A stretch of DNA of 64,000 nucleotides from Viscum album (lineage: Eukaryota; Streptophyta; Magnoliopsida; Santalales; Viscaceae), in contig OY728121.1 in the NCBI GenBank assembly GCA_963277665.1, positions 1,654,018,062 through 1,654,082,061 on the forward strand. The letters run 5' to 3'. Positions 25,600-36,964 of this stretch are shown here, in pieces. The position numbers and the translations under genes are program-made. The stretch's first letter is position 1. The number at the start of each line of letters is the position of its first letter. The notes beneath the pieces are model-generated. The model searched no databases, was not told where the DNA came from, and saw only the letters and a list, made by a program, of their open reading frames with translations.

Positions 25600-25985
25600 A
25601 TTATGATATCACTACTATAGAAGTGGATAAAGATAATAAAATTGTACAAGGTACACTTCTTATTCACTAAAGAATGGTAAAAGTCTTATTTGATTCCTAT
25701 TCAATGAATTCATTTATATCTTTAATGTTTTCTAGAACTATAGAATTGAAGCCCCAAAACCTTGAAGTATAGATATTTGTAAAAACACCAAGTGGTGAAA
25801 TCATTGCAACCCATGTGGTTTACTATTCTCCTGTTGGCGTATGTGGGAAGATTCTTCCGGAAAATATCATAATACTTACCTTGGTGGAATTAAACGCTAT
25901 AATGGGAATGGATTAGCTCTCATTATATAGAGCACATATCAACTATCGGGAAAAGGAAATATCTTTTCATATTCTGAACAATCCC
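25600..25985 (+). pseudogene. Aspartic protease of TE-F (broken by stops)
   Basis: In the pol frame MVKVLFDSYSMNSFISL (near 25675-25720) is the active-site segment. The catalytic Asp is kept, but the Gly of DSG is Tyr. The C-terminal landmark NAIMGMD, a stop, LSLYRAHINYREKEI (near 25890-25960) matches the family GMDWLS..HA.I.C..K pattern, with TAG in place of the Trp codon. Other stops are at 25668 and 25770. The domain would process the Gag-Pol polyprotein. It shares its frame with everything down to 29018. Confidence 0.8.
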
Positions 25986-26975
25986 ATGCTCCTCTACAAA
26001 TGCAAGGAAGGTCATGAATCTCCTTTTAAAAATACTTCAATGGTGTGGGTGTTGATTCCCTATGAAGAAACATACCTCACCCAAATGGTTGAGTTGAAGG
26101 AAAGTGACAAACTTGAGGAAATTCCCATCATGAGGGAATACGACAATGTATTTCCCAAAGAGTTACTCAGAATTCCCCGGGATTGTGAGGTAGAGTTCTC
26201 AATTGAACTCATACCTGGAGCTACTCCAAACTAAATGTTTCCCTATAGGATGGCTCCTATCGAACTGGAGGAGTTGGAGAAGAAGCTAAAAGATAATCTG
26301 GACAAAGGGTTCATAAGGCCTAGTGCATCACCTTGGGGTGAACTAGTTCTCTTTGCGAAGAAGAAGGATGGAACAAAGATAATGTGTATCGTTTATCAGG
26401 AACTCAATAAGATCACCATAAAGAACAAGTATCCTCTTCCAAGGAATGACGACTTGTTTGATCAGTTAATAGGAGCTCAATACTTCTCAAAGGTGGATCT
26501 TTGTTCTGGATATCATCAGGTAAAGGTGAAGAAGGAGGATATTCTGAGGGTTGCTTTTCGTGTAAGGTATGGGAACTATGAGTTTTTGATGATGCCCTTT
26601 GGATTTACTAATTCCCCTGAAATCTTCATGGATTTGATGAATAGAGTCTTTAGACATTACCTTGAAAAATTTGTGGTAGTGTTTATTTATAATATTCTCA
26701 TCTACTCCAAGAGAAAGGAGGAACATTAAGAACATCTAAGACTTTTTTTGGCGTCATTAAGAAAGGAGAAGTTGTATGCCAAGTTCAGAAAGTGTGACTT
26801 TTGGATGAAGCAAGTCGCGTTCTTGGGATATGTGATCACAAGTGAGGGAATTTCTGTGGATCCTTCCGAAACAAAGGCGATTGAGGAATGACCAAGGCCC
26901 TCTAGTGTCAGAGAAATCCGTAGTTTTCTTGGATTAGTTGGGTACTACCGATGTTTTGTGAGAAACTTCTCATGA
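25986..26975 (+). pseudogene. Reverse transcriptase of TE-F (broken; catalytic Asp pair lost)
   Basis: The N-terminal part has YDNVFPKELLRIPRD and FSIELIPGATPN, then a stop (26232), then [20 protein letters not shown] and [20 protein letters not shown]. The palm keeps [17 protein letters not shown] with the first catalytic Asp. The YxDD-equivalent reads [11 protein letters not shown], so both Asp residues are gone (Tyr-Asn). After a stop at 26727 the domain continues with FRKCDFWMKQVAFLGYVIT and SFLGLVGYYRCFVRNFS, with stops at 26889 and 26973. RT would copy the element RNA into DNA in the cytoplasm. All parts stay in one frame. Confidence 0.9.
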
Positions 26976-27524
26976 TTTTCAAGCCCGCTAACTAAAATAA
27001 CAAGGAATGGGTTAAAGTATTTCTGGACAGAAGAATGTGAGGGAAGCTTTAAGGAGCTAAAGAGAAGGCTGATCACTGCACCTGTACTCACACTACCTAA
27101 AAGTGGAGAAAGTTTTTTGATATACAACAATCCTTCAAATAAAGTCTTGTGTTGCGTACTCATGAAAAATGACAATGTGATCGCCTACACCTCGCAGTAG
27201 TTGAAGATCCATTAGCAGAACTACCTTCCACATGATCTAGAGCTAGCATCCATGATTTTTGCCTCAAAAAATTTGCGGCACTACCTTTATGGTGAGAAGT
27301 GTGACATATACACTGACCATAAGAGCCTAAAGTATATATTCACACAAAAGGAGCTCAACATGCATCAAAGGAGATGGTTAGAGATAATCAAGTATTACGA
27401 TTTCTCTATTCACTACCATCCTGGAATGGAGAACATGGTAGCTAATGCTCTAAGCAGAAAAGAACCCGCTACTATATCCATGTTAAGGATTGAGAAAGAC
27501 CCTATCTTCTTGGATATGCAATGA
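26976..27524 (+). pseudogene. RNase H region of TE-F (broken by stops)
   Basis: The connection segment (WTEECEGSFKELKRRLITAP) leads into VIAYTSQ, stop, LKIH, stop, QNYLPHDLEL, then ASKNLRHYLYGEKCDIYTDH with KSLKYIFTQKELNMHQRRWL. The Asp in YTDHKSL is kept, while the last acidic position (VADALSR in relatives) is Asn in MVANALSRK. Stops at 27198 and 27213 sit where relatives have Gln and Glu. A stop at 27522 separates this piece from the integrase in the same frame. Confidence 0.88.
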
Positions 27525-28700
27525 ATGTATTTGGAAATCATAAGGGCAGGGGATACATCCTACCTTGCCCAAATGATTGCGCAACCATCTATCCAAGAGA
27601 AGATTAAGGAATTACAAAGGGGTGATGTGGAGATACCAAAGAGGGTGAATGTAGTAAAGGAAGGGAAGCTGCAAGAGTTCCATATCAATGATGATAGTGT
27701 GATTAGGTTTGGAATGCGTCTTTGGGTGCCTTCATCACCCAGGATAAAGAAGGATCTATTGGATAATGCACATAGCTCAACATTCTCTATCCATCCAAGG
27801 AGTACCAAAATGTACAGTGATCTCCGAGGACACTACTAGTGGGATAAAATGATGAAGGAGATTTCGGAATATATATCAAGGTGTTTGGTATGTCATCAAG
27901 TTAAAGCTGAGAGAAAAAAGTCCAAAGGTATGATGCATCCATTGCCTATATCCATGTGAAAATAGGAAAATGTTACTACGGACTTTGTCATGAGTCTCCT
28001 GAAGACATCAAAGGGAAATAATGCGATATGGGTTGTGGTTGGACGACTCACCAAGACTTCCCATTTTATCACTATTCGAGAAGATATCTCGCTTGAACAA
28101 CTTGAAAAGATATATGTGAATGATGTGGTGAGACTGCATGGTGTTCCACTCTCAATTATCTCGGACCGTGATCCAAGGTTCATATCTAAATTTTGGAGGA
28201 GCCTTCAACATGTTTTGAGTACTGAATTAAATTTCACCATGGCCTATCACCCACAAACTGATGGCCTATCTGAAAGGACTATTCAGATGCTTAAAGATAT
28301 GCTAAGAGCCTGCTCTCTTGAATTCAAAGGTGGTTGGGATCAACATCTCCCATTGGTTGAGTTCTCACTCAACAATATCTTCCACTCTAGTATTCAGATG
28401 GCTCTATATGAAGCATTGTATGGAAAGCAATGTAGAACTCCAACTTGTTGGGATGAAGTTGGAGAAAGAAAGCTACTTAGACCCGATCTTGTTCAAGAAA
28501 GGACAGAGAAGGTTCAAGTCATCCAGAAACACATCAAAGCTACTCAAAGTCGGCAAAAGAGCTATGCTGAAAACCGTCGAAGGGACATGGAGTTTGACGT
28601 TGGTGATAATGTCTTCCTTCAAATATCTCCAAGGAAGAGAGTCATGGAATTCAGGAAGAAAGGGAAGCTAAGACCAAGGTATATTGGCCCCTTTGAGATC
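27525..28700 (+). pseudogene. Integrase of TE-F (broken; first catalytic Asp replaced)
   Basis: The HHCC zinc domain reads HSSTFSIHPRSTKMYSDLRG, HY, stop, WDKMMKEISEYISRCLVCHQ with VKAE; both His and both Cys are present. Stops at 27837, 27957 and 27963 fall at positions that are Trp in relatives. The core keeps SDRDPRFISKFW (second Asp) and PQTDGLSERTIQ (Glu), but the first Asp of IVDRLTK is Gly in VVVGRLTK. The segment EALYGKQCRTP and SRQKSYAENRRRD follow, then FLQISPRKRVMEF and RPRYIGPFEIL. The longest uninterrupted stretch in the window, 316 codons (27990-28940), covers the core and tail. It would insert the cDNA into host chromatin. Confidence 0.92.
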
Positions 28701-29018
28701 CTTGACCGCATAGGAGCCATGGCCTATTGGCTTGCACTTCCATTGAATATGGACCGATTTCATGATGTTTTTCACGTATCACTATTAAAGAAGTACATAC
28801 CTGATCCCTCAAATGTACTAAACTCAGAGGTGGTACAGCTAGAAGATGATCTCTCCTATGGGGAGCAGCTAGTAAAGATTTTGGATCAGAGAGATAAGGT
28901 TCTACGCAACAAGAAAAAACATCTTGTTAATGTGTTTTAGAGGAACCATAATTTTGGGAAATCAACATGGGAACTGGAAGAGGTGATGAAGGAGAAGTAC
29001 CCTCACTTGTTTATGTAA
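28701..29018 (+). pseudogene. Chromodomain-like C-terminal tail of the TE-F integrase
   Basis: FHDVFHVSLLKKYIPDPSNV is followed by LSYGEQLVKILDQRDKVLRN, then VNVF, a stop (28938) at an expected Trp, RNHNFGKSTWELEEVMKEKY and PHLFM with the natural stop at 29016-29018. This order (YEEQP.KILDR, VLRNK, VLWRNH, ATWE.E, KYPHLF) is typical of plant chromoviruses, and I place it nearest to Tekay/Del from memory of that family. The tail is thought to bind heterochromatin and bias insertion, which fits the nesting seen here. Confidence 0.8.
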
Positions 29019-29046
29019 AACAAAATTTCAAGGGTGAAATTTCTTA

Positions 29047-29058
29047 ATGGGGGAAGAA
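29047..29058 (+). other. Polypurine tract of TE-F
   Basis: ATGGGGGAAGAA lies directly before the 3' LTR start TGTAACGACTC. Confidence 0.8.
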
Positions 29059-31658
29059 TGTAACGACTCAAAGTTTTTCAATGGAAATTACCTTCTTATA
29101 ATTATGTAATAAAATAACATAAAAACACAACATAATGAACTACTAATTGATAAGTGAACTTTAAACATAAGTTTGTCACTTCTGTGTTTGGAATTTTGAA
29201 AATCTGACATACACAGTTGTGTTCAAGATGATTTTTGGAGTCTAATAAATCAAAAAAATTGGTGAATAGTAACCTATCCCTATGAATTGTAACATATCCT
29301 TATGAATAGTGATATACCCTAATTAATAGTAACATTACCTTTGATAGTATAAAAATAATATTCAAGTGAAAGTATGATGTACCTATATTTTAGAATAAGT
29401 AAATGAATGTTTTAAAACTGTTTTTTAGTAGTAAACCATGATTTTAATTAAATTTTAAATTAATCATATTTTAAAAATTATTTTTGAAAAATATCCATCA
29501 TTTTTGGATTAAACACCTTGAAAAATGGTTGGGGTAAATTTTTGGGATTTTTCTGAAATACTTGAATTTTTTATGAATCGTGAAATACCATAATTTACAA
29601 AAATAAGCTAAATAAGCTAATTATAGATTCATGTGTGATGTTTTGCTGATGTAATCCCACATGGTTCGGGATCATATGATAAAATTACTATTCTTGTTCA
29701 TTCAAGACTCATTATTCCTTATCTTAGGGGAAATTAATAAACTAATGAATTTTATATTAAGGAAACCCCTCTCCCCTCCACTATAAAAACCACCCTTCAC
29801 ACCCTCATTTCCTCACAAATCCCAAGCTCTAATCCTTCTATAAACTCTACACAAACATGTTCCCTATCCCCTATACCACTTCCAAGAGCTTCTGGTCTCA
29901 TCAAAAGACCAATCCTAGCTTTCATAAGGAGAATCTCAAGAGGAGGATTTAAGAGGTAAATTCTCTCCCTCTTCTCCTTTAATATCCTTTCAAGTTCAAG
30001 TTCATTTGTTGATCTCTCCCCACCTATCTTCGTAAAAATGGTATTTTAACTCCAGTATTATATATATAATGGAATTTTATGATGATAATGGGATATTATA
30101 TTATCCAACCCCCTTTTCCTCTTCCGTTTACTTTATTAAAGAGAACATTGTCCGTGAGGTGCTAATTTATCACCTTTAAGAAATACATGCTTTCTTATTC
30201 CATTTCTACCTTTAGATCAGGTCATGAAACCATTTTTATGGTTGAACCAGAATTTTTTAAATGTATTATATCCTATTTAAAGTTATAGAAATAACTTATG
30301 GCCTTATTACTATGTGATAAATTAAAACAAGTTCGTTGTGATCCAAAACCACCCAAATTAACCCAAATAATCATCATTTAATTCTTATCTAATGATTCAG
30401 CCACATGGATATAATATTATTCATTATAAGATAATTCAAAATCTTGTAATTTCATTAATAACATGTAATATTATTTCTGTATTTTTACCCTTGTTCTACC
30501 CGAACTTCAATTTAAGAGTACGAGTGAACCACTCAAGAAAACCATAAAAACAAACATTCTCGAACAATGTTTTAGAACTCTATAACTCATCCAAAGGCAC
30601 ATAAAATCACTTAATGAAACAATAATGATCCATATTAATGTAAAAAAGGTTCTAGATTTTTAATTAATGAATATAATGTCATTATACAGGACATTAAAGA
30701 GAAGGAAGCATTCAGATACAAGGTAATGGGAAAATCTCGAACCCAATTTTCTTTCTTCAGGTTCTCCCTATTTCAATCTATTTTTGATATGGTTACTCCT
30801 TAAAGATAATTTTTTGCATAATTTTTTTTCCTTTTCTAGGATATAAATGTTTGTACATGGTATTTATTTCAAAAAAAATGTTTTCCAAAATAACTCTTCT
30901 TTTAAGAACACACCTTTTACTTCTCACTCAAAGTGGATGGTTCTTGTAACATGTATGTTATTCCCTCTTTCTTTTGGGAACCCAAAGTTTATTAATGTGT
31001 TTTTATGATATGAAACCCATTAATTTCCATGGTTTAGTTATGTTCACTTTTGATATATGTTCCATGTGGCAAGCATGATAATGATAATGTTATGATGTGA
31101 CGGGTGCACCCGAATTATATAGCGCAATATGAATGTTTCAAAGTGACGGGTGCGCCTAGAATTATAAAGTGCTCTACTGAATTGTATAAAGTGATTAATC
31201 TCATGAGTAAATGTGAAATGATGTGTGAAAACGATGCTATCTTGGTACACAATTATGTGCGGTAGTTAACCACTAAGTCATGATGTTTCATTTTTATGCA
31301 TTTCCACATTTCAAGTCTTATATTTATGCTTCCTCTCATGTTCATGATCTTTTTACCATGTTATGATTATGCTCACCCCATGATATATTGTTTTTATCTA
31401 TCCTCTTACTAGGATTTTAGCTTACCCCTTTTTATATATATCCTCAGGTGGCTACATGTACTAAGGAGAGGTCAAGTGCCAATAAGAAGCTATAGAAGGT
31501 GAAATTAAATAAAATTTTATGCATGATGTTGTAATTTCTATGTATGGTACTAGTTTTCCCTAGACACTAAACCTTTGGATCCTCTATGTGTAATAATTTT
31601 ATGTTGTTTATCTTTAAAATGATATAATAGTAATGTAAGAAAAGGCTGGGATGCTATA
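29059..31658 (+). repeat. 3' LTR of TE-F (2600 bp)
   Basis: It is the partner of 21707-24308, with the TATA box at 29782-29788 and the GC-richer box pair at 31098 and 31144. It ends GGATGCTATA and is followed by CCCAT, the exact target duplication. Confidence 0.92.
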
Positions 31659-32833
31659 CCCATGGTCGTTAATTTATTAACCAGTAGGATTAAGACACTT
31701 ATTAGGGGAAATTAATATTATTATAATATTATTTTTACCTAGAATTACCCTATTTACCTTTAATCACGTTAAATAAAAGTCAATAGTTTCTATTCACCAA
31801 AAATTATTTTCATATTATTGAACCACATGTTACTTACTAATAAAAACCATGTATTTCAGATTTTTGAAATTCAATTCACAGATGCGGTAAAATTTCGTTT
31901 AAATGAAAAATTCGGTTTTTTAACTACTACTCAGTGTTTTCACAATTCATCAAAAATTGATGTTTTTTCCAGAAAAATACCAAAAATTCAGCCTATGCTA
32001 TATTTTATATTCCAAATTTAAAAAAGTCATATATTTTACCTAATTTAAAACAAAAAAAATTCATTAATTAATTCAAAATTAATTCCCACTATCAAAACAA
32101 AAAGTGTGCTTTTAAGAAATAATAACTATCAAAAGATTGATAATTGTTTATGTCCAATTTAAAAGTGAAATTACTTAAAATGACCAAAATGGGATTAAAT
32201 TGAAAAAATATAATCTAATTACTCTTTAAAACCAATTAGAAAGATAATCTAACCTTATAAATAAATTAAATTAAAAGGTTGTTTTGAATTAAAATACAGT
32301 ATTTTTCACTGTTCATTAAAAAATGAATTTTATGAGAAAAATACGAAAAATTTACCCAATGTAAATATTGATGTCCCAATTCTAGAGAAGAATTTTATTT
32401 TGTCAAATTAAACATATAAAAGTGACCAAAATAAGATTTAAATAGGGTTCTCCACCAAAAGGCATCAAATCGACCTTTTAATGAATATTAGTGTATTTAG
32501 GCATAAATTAAGATTCTATTTTTTTTAAGCCTCTAAAATTTGTTGGATAAATGTATAAACATTTAACAAACATGTATAGTAATGTTCTATTTTGTTCTAT
32601 AAATTCCTTCCAATACAACGACTATGAGTTAACTACCATTTAAAATAATATTATATAATTATTTTTCAAAATGACTTAGCATTGTGTGTAACATTAGACA
32701 TCAAAGAAACCTATTGTTGTGTATGGAGTACACCATTGAACATAGAATCCCCTTTAAAGTAAAATTAATATTTAATTTAAAAATATTAATAAATATGAAA
32801 ATGTATTATTCTTTATTTACATGGGATGTTACA
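31659..32833 (-). repeat. 3' LTR of TE-E, right part (resumes after TE-F)
   Basis: From CCCATGGTCGTTAATTTATT onward it aligns with 38209-39384 and ends in TGTTACA. Together with 19008-21706 it rebuilds one LTR of the same length as the 5' copy. The 31818-32021 and 32684-32887 open frames are chance frames inside it. Confidence 0.85.
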
Positions 32834-32848
32834 TCCTTCCCCCTTCTG
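32834..32848 (-). other. Polypurine tract of TE-E
   Basis: On the minus strand AGAAGGGGGAAGGA lies directly before TGTAACATCC, the LTR start. Confidence 0.75.
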
Positions 32849-32849
32849 G

Positions 32850-33135
32850 AAATTACGTCCTTGAAATTTTATTCACTCATCAAATAATTGGGAGTTTTTA
32901 TCCCGCATTTCATTTTAAGATTCCTATGTTGCATCTTCAACCATATGGTTTTTCCACAAAACCTTTACCTGATGAATTACCTTATTTCACAACACTTTCT
33001 CTCTTCGGTCAATAATATGGATTGGTTGTTCCTCATAAGAGAGATTCTCTTTCTACTAAACTACCTCTTGGCTCAAAACATGAGATGAATCCGGAATATA
33101 CTTTCTCAACATTGAAACATGAAAAACATTGTGTA
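32850..33135 (-). pseudogene. Chromodomain-like tail of the TE-E integrase
   Basis: Minus-strand translation gives VHNVFHVSMLRKYIPDSSHV with LSQEVV, then NLSYEEQPIHIIDRREKVL, a stop, NKVIHQVKVLWKNHMVEDAT, a stop at an expected Trp, and NEMRDKNSQLFDE. This is a fuller and better preserved chromodomain-like tail than that of TE-C and clearly related to that of TE-F. Three or four stops interrupt it. It ends about 30 bp before the polypurine tract. Confidence 0.75.
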
Positions 33136-34300
33136 CCTAGGATAAACATGAAGGGAAATCCACCTTGTACACAACTGATCCTACATTCTCTAGGATTTCA
33201 TAAGGTATAACGAACCTCAGACTCAAGTTTACCTTCTTACCAAAACGCATCACACTCTTCCATGGAGAAAATTTGAGAAAGACATGATCACCAAACTCAA
33301 AATAAAGATTCTTCCTCTGGTTATCCGCATAACGTTTCTGCCTACTCTGAGCTATTCTCATGTGGTTCTGAATCAACTAAAATTTCTCTGCTGTCTCTTC
33401 TACCAATTCTGGTCCCATTAGCTTCCTTTCACCTACTTCATACAAAAAAATTTCAGTTCGACACTGCTTCCCATATGATGCCTCAAATAGAGCCAACTGT
33501 ATACTGGAATGAAAACTATTATTATAAGAAAATTAAACCAAAGAAAGATGTTTGTCCCAACTTCCCTGATAATCCTGTGAATAATCACATAGCATATCTT
33601 CCAAGGACTAAATTGTTTGTTCTTAATTCCTATCTGAATGAGGATGAAAAACTGTAAAAAAAAATTAATTCGGTAGCCAACGACTTCTGAAGGCCTTTTT
33701 AAAAGTTAGAAGTGAACTAGTTATCATGATCAGATGAAATGGAGACTGGAACTCCATGTAACCTAACTATCTCTTTAACATATAATGGAGAAAGTTGATC
33801 TAGAGACAAAGTATCTCGAATAGGAAGGAAATGAGCATATTTAATTAATCTATCAACAATAAACTAGATTGCATTATTACCTTGACATGTCTTTGGTAAT
33901 CCCACAACAAAGTCCACGGATATATTTTCTATTTCTACTCTTTCACTGGAAAAGAATGAAGCACCCCTTTCAGTAACTTCCACTCTGCTTTAACCTGCTG
34001 ATAAGTCAAATACTTCATAGTAAAGTCAGAAATATCTTACTTCATCCCAACCCACCAATAATAATACTAAAGATCTCTGTACATCTTATTACTTTCAGAA
34101 TGAACTGAGAACGAAGATCTATGAGCTTCACATAATAACTCTTTCTTCAATTTTGAATCATAAGGAACACATAATCTCTTTCCAGATCTCAAAATTCAAT
34201 CATTATCAATGTTAAATTCTGAAAACATACCCTTTTGAACCAACTCTACCTTTTTTTGTAACTCACTATCTTCTTTCTACACTTTCTTAATTCTCTCTAA
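33136..34300 (-). pseudogene. Decayed integrase of TE-E
   Basis: The zinc domain (about 34050-34170) reads LCEAHRSSFSVHSESNKMYR with a later YLTYQQVKAE, where both Cys of CLTC have become Tyr. The core (about 33880-33940) has VDFVVGLPKTCQGNNAI, a stop in place of Trp, then FIVDRLIKYAHF with the first Asp kept. YVKEIVRLHGVPVSISSDHD keeps the second Asp. A 79-codon open stretch (33137-33376) carries SRQKRYADNQRKNLYFEFGD and FLKFSPWKSVMRFGKK, the integrase C-terminal domain. Several stops and at least one frame change are present. Open frames on the opposite strand here are shadows. Confidence 0.8.
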
Positions 34301-34830
34301 TAGAAATGATTTCGGTGACACCTGAAAAAAATAGAGGAATTTCATGCACCAACAACTTCTATTCCAAAGTTCATCAACTCTTTAATCAAAGGATCTTGTT
34401 CCAAATGTAACAAGATTAATGAAGCATTACTTTTTTGACCCAATGTATCAACCAATTTATTTTCTTTTTCCGGATGGTAATGGATTGTGCAATGATAATC
34501 CTTGTTTAATTCCAACCATATCCTCTCTCTCATGTTTAATTCTTTCTGATTGAATATATACTTTAAACTTTTTTGGTTAGTATATATTTCACATTTTACT
34601 CTATACAGATGATGCCTCCAAATTTTTAAAGAAAAAACAACAATAGCTAATTCCAAATCATGTGGAGTGTAATTTTACACATGAGGTTTCAACTGACGTG
34701 AAGAATAATAAATTATCTAATCATTCTACATAAGGGCACAACCATGTCCTTTCAATGAAGCATCGTTGTAGATAAAAAACTCTCCATTTTTAGGATGGTA
34801 ATTCCAAAATAGGAGCATTCACCAATCATC
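34301..34830 (-). pseudogene. Decayed RNase H of TE-E
   Basis: An open stretch (34342-34656) encodes MELAIVVFSLKIWRHHLYRV and CEIYTNQKSLKYIFNQKELN, then RERIWLELNKDYHCTIHYHP and LVDTLGQKS. This aligns with gypsy RNase H; the active-site Asp in YTDHKSL is Asn here, and VADALSRKS reads LVDTLGQKS. Upstream on the minus strand the YNDASLKGHGCALM segment (about 34740-34780) is still recognisable. It lies between the RT remnant and integrase, as expected. Confidence 0.8.
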
Positions 34831-35270
34831 TTTTCAATTCCTTAAAACTATCATCACATTCTTTTTTCCAAATGAACTTAACACCTTTTAGAGTAAACTT
34901 AATCATTGGACTAGATAAATGTGAAAAATTCTCAAAAAACCTCCTATAATAACCTGCCAAACTAAGAAAAATATGGATCTCAGTTATATTTGTTGGTCTT
35001 GGCCATTCTTCAACAACTTTTTTTTAGTAGGATCAAAATTTATGCCATTTATTGAAACAATGTGACCGAGGAATGAAACCTCTTGTAACCAAAACTCACA
35101 CTTGCGGAATTTCCAATATAGATTCTTTCTTTTTAAGGTTTTCAAGACAACCCTTAAATGAATTTCTTGATCCTATTTAATTTTATAATATACAGAAATA
35201 TCATCTATAAACCCAAGCACCATTTATCACCAGATTCATCTAATCCATCACTACAAAAAACAGTTCAGTT
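34831..35270 (-). pseudogene. C-terminal remnant of TE-E reverse transcriptase
   Basis: Minus-strand translation gives [15 protein letters not shown] sequence (about 35090-35120), [39 protein letters not shown] then GYYRRFFENFSHLSSPMIKF, and a FIWKKECDDSFKELKR segment. These match the end of gypsy RT from the residues just after the YxDD box. The YxDD region itself is barely visible near 35200, and everything upstream (most of RT, protease, gag) is missing. The element therefore lost its 5' coding half by an internal deletion ending near 35260-35290. Confidence 0.75.
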
Positions 35271-35496
35271 TCGATTCCAACCATCTCAGGTTGCTTATTT
35301 AGAAGGTTATTCTCCAATTTATGCCTTCCCAACATAGCATCCTTGTTTCATTTGTGGAAAACCATTATGAACATAGAAATATCCTAAGTGAAGCAACATG
35401 GTAATCTGTGAATTCCATATCATTTCAATCTTAACATAACTCAATTTGTGGATATTAATTTAACAATACCCTAACTCTTAAAGTTGTCTAAACTGA
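35271..35496 (-). other. TE-E leader up to the internal deletion
   Basis: About 220 bp between the primer-binding site and the RT remnant. No gag motif is visible, which places one deletion end here. Confidence 0.45.
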
Positions 35497-35508
35497 CCTC
35501 TGATACCA
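35497..35508 (-). other. Primer-binding site of TE-E
   Basis: On the minus strand TGGTATCAGAGG is a full match to the common initiator tRNA-Met site form, two bases after the LTR end. Confidence 0.85.
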
Positions 35509-36964
35509 ACTATAAGGACCCGGCCTTAAACATTACATAATATTAAATTATGTTAATAATTCAAATTGAGTATCTAATCAGGTTTAGAGTTTTAGATAAT
35601 TAGGCCATAACCTATTACATTACATCTCAAATATTACAATGTAGACACTTCTACTCAGTATCCATTTTTTCATAAAATAATAACTCTAAAAAAGTGTCAT
35701 GTCTAGTTCCATATTTTAGACAGCATTACTTTTCCTTGATCCCATACTTGATCTTATTCATCATTATGTCATGTGAAAAACATTCCAAAAAAAGAAACAT
35801 GGGATGAGCATAAAAATCTCAGTAAGGGATACACAAAAAAGGAAAACTATTAGTTTTTCAAAACAACAAATAAACCATGAATACTTTATCATAAGTAATT
35901 CCTTTAACCTTTATGATGTGGTAAGTACTCTATACTGAATAAAAGATCATTGATCACCATTTTGTAACCAAAATATTACCATAAGACCCATAGAAAGAAC
36001 ACATAACATATAAAGGCAACTTGTGACATAAACATTCTTATATTGAATAACCATACAGTCGTCTTCCACACATATCACTAAATGGGATAGTCATACATCC
36101 GACTTCCATTATCAATGGATTGGAGGTTATAATTTAACCACCCATCCTGGTTTATCACATCACTACCCATCATTTGGTTTATCACATAACCACTTTTAAA
36201 ATGTCCCATTACCATTATTAAATCATAACACATAAAATATTTCAAATATAAATATTTCACTAATAACATTTAATTCTCAATAAAAATAATAATTTCATGG
36301 TATTGAAATATTAAATCGACCTCAAAAACAATTTTCAATACCCAAACACCCAAAAAAATAGAATAAGGGGTTTCTTTTTCATTTTAAAAACATTAAGGCT
36401 TATAGAGGAAGCCAGCTAACGATTATGGTAGCGGAGAGATCATTATCACCGTAAACATTAAAAACATTCCTTTTGTCGTTTAGTAAAATGATTCATAGAA
36501 AAAATATTCAATTTGAATTAAATTAAAAGAAAAATTGGTTTATTATATATCTTATAAAATAAAGTCATGTATAAATCAAAATATGCCTCAATGAAAGAAG
36601 ATTGAGACGAAGTCCCTTACCTCGTGTCCAACTTGAATTGTTTATTCTTTAATCTCTTGAATAACAAAGTAATTTAATTTAAACTTTATTAAAAACCTTT
36701 TTTATGTATATTATTACTATTGTATTACATATTAAAATTTTATAAACATTAAAAAAAAATTAAGTTAATAACGGTCGTTTTGTTGATATTTGGTACTTGG
36801 GTCAAAATGAACTTCTCATAATTACATGTTGTCCATGTGGTAAAAGTAAAATATCTCTAGAATGATATTAATGATTTAGATATCATATATATCATAAATA
36901 TCTAATATATATTTGTATTTTTAATATTACATAACATTTGGAGATAAGAAATGAAATGCACCAT

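Larger units (their letters stand above)
21707..31658 (+). mobile_element. TE-F: near-complete Ty3/gypsy chromovirus, innermost and youngest layer
   Basis: LTRs of 2602 bp (21707-24308) and 2600 bp (29059-31658) start TGTAAC and end GCTATA, with a perfect CCCAT duplication outside. The 4750-bp interior has a primer-binding site, gag with zinc knuckles, protease, RT, RNase H, integrase and a chromodomain-like tail, then a polypurine tract. The structure is complete, but stops interrupt it and RT, integrase and RNase H active sites are altered. A hand count over the first 195 bp of the LTRs gives about 17 or 18 differences (about 9 percent), the lowest in the nest. Confidence 0.93.

Noticed and set aside
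28318..28671. 117-codon plus-strand frame overlapping integrase
   Set aside because: It is an out-of-frame reading of the TE-F integrase and carries no family motif.
32684..33210. Series of overlapping plus-strand frames
   Set aside because: They are antisense to the TE-E integrase tail and the LTR end.
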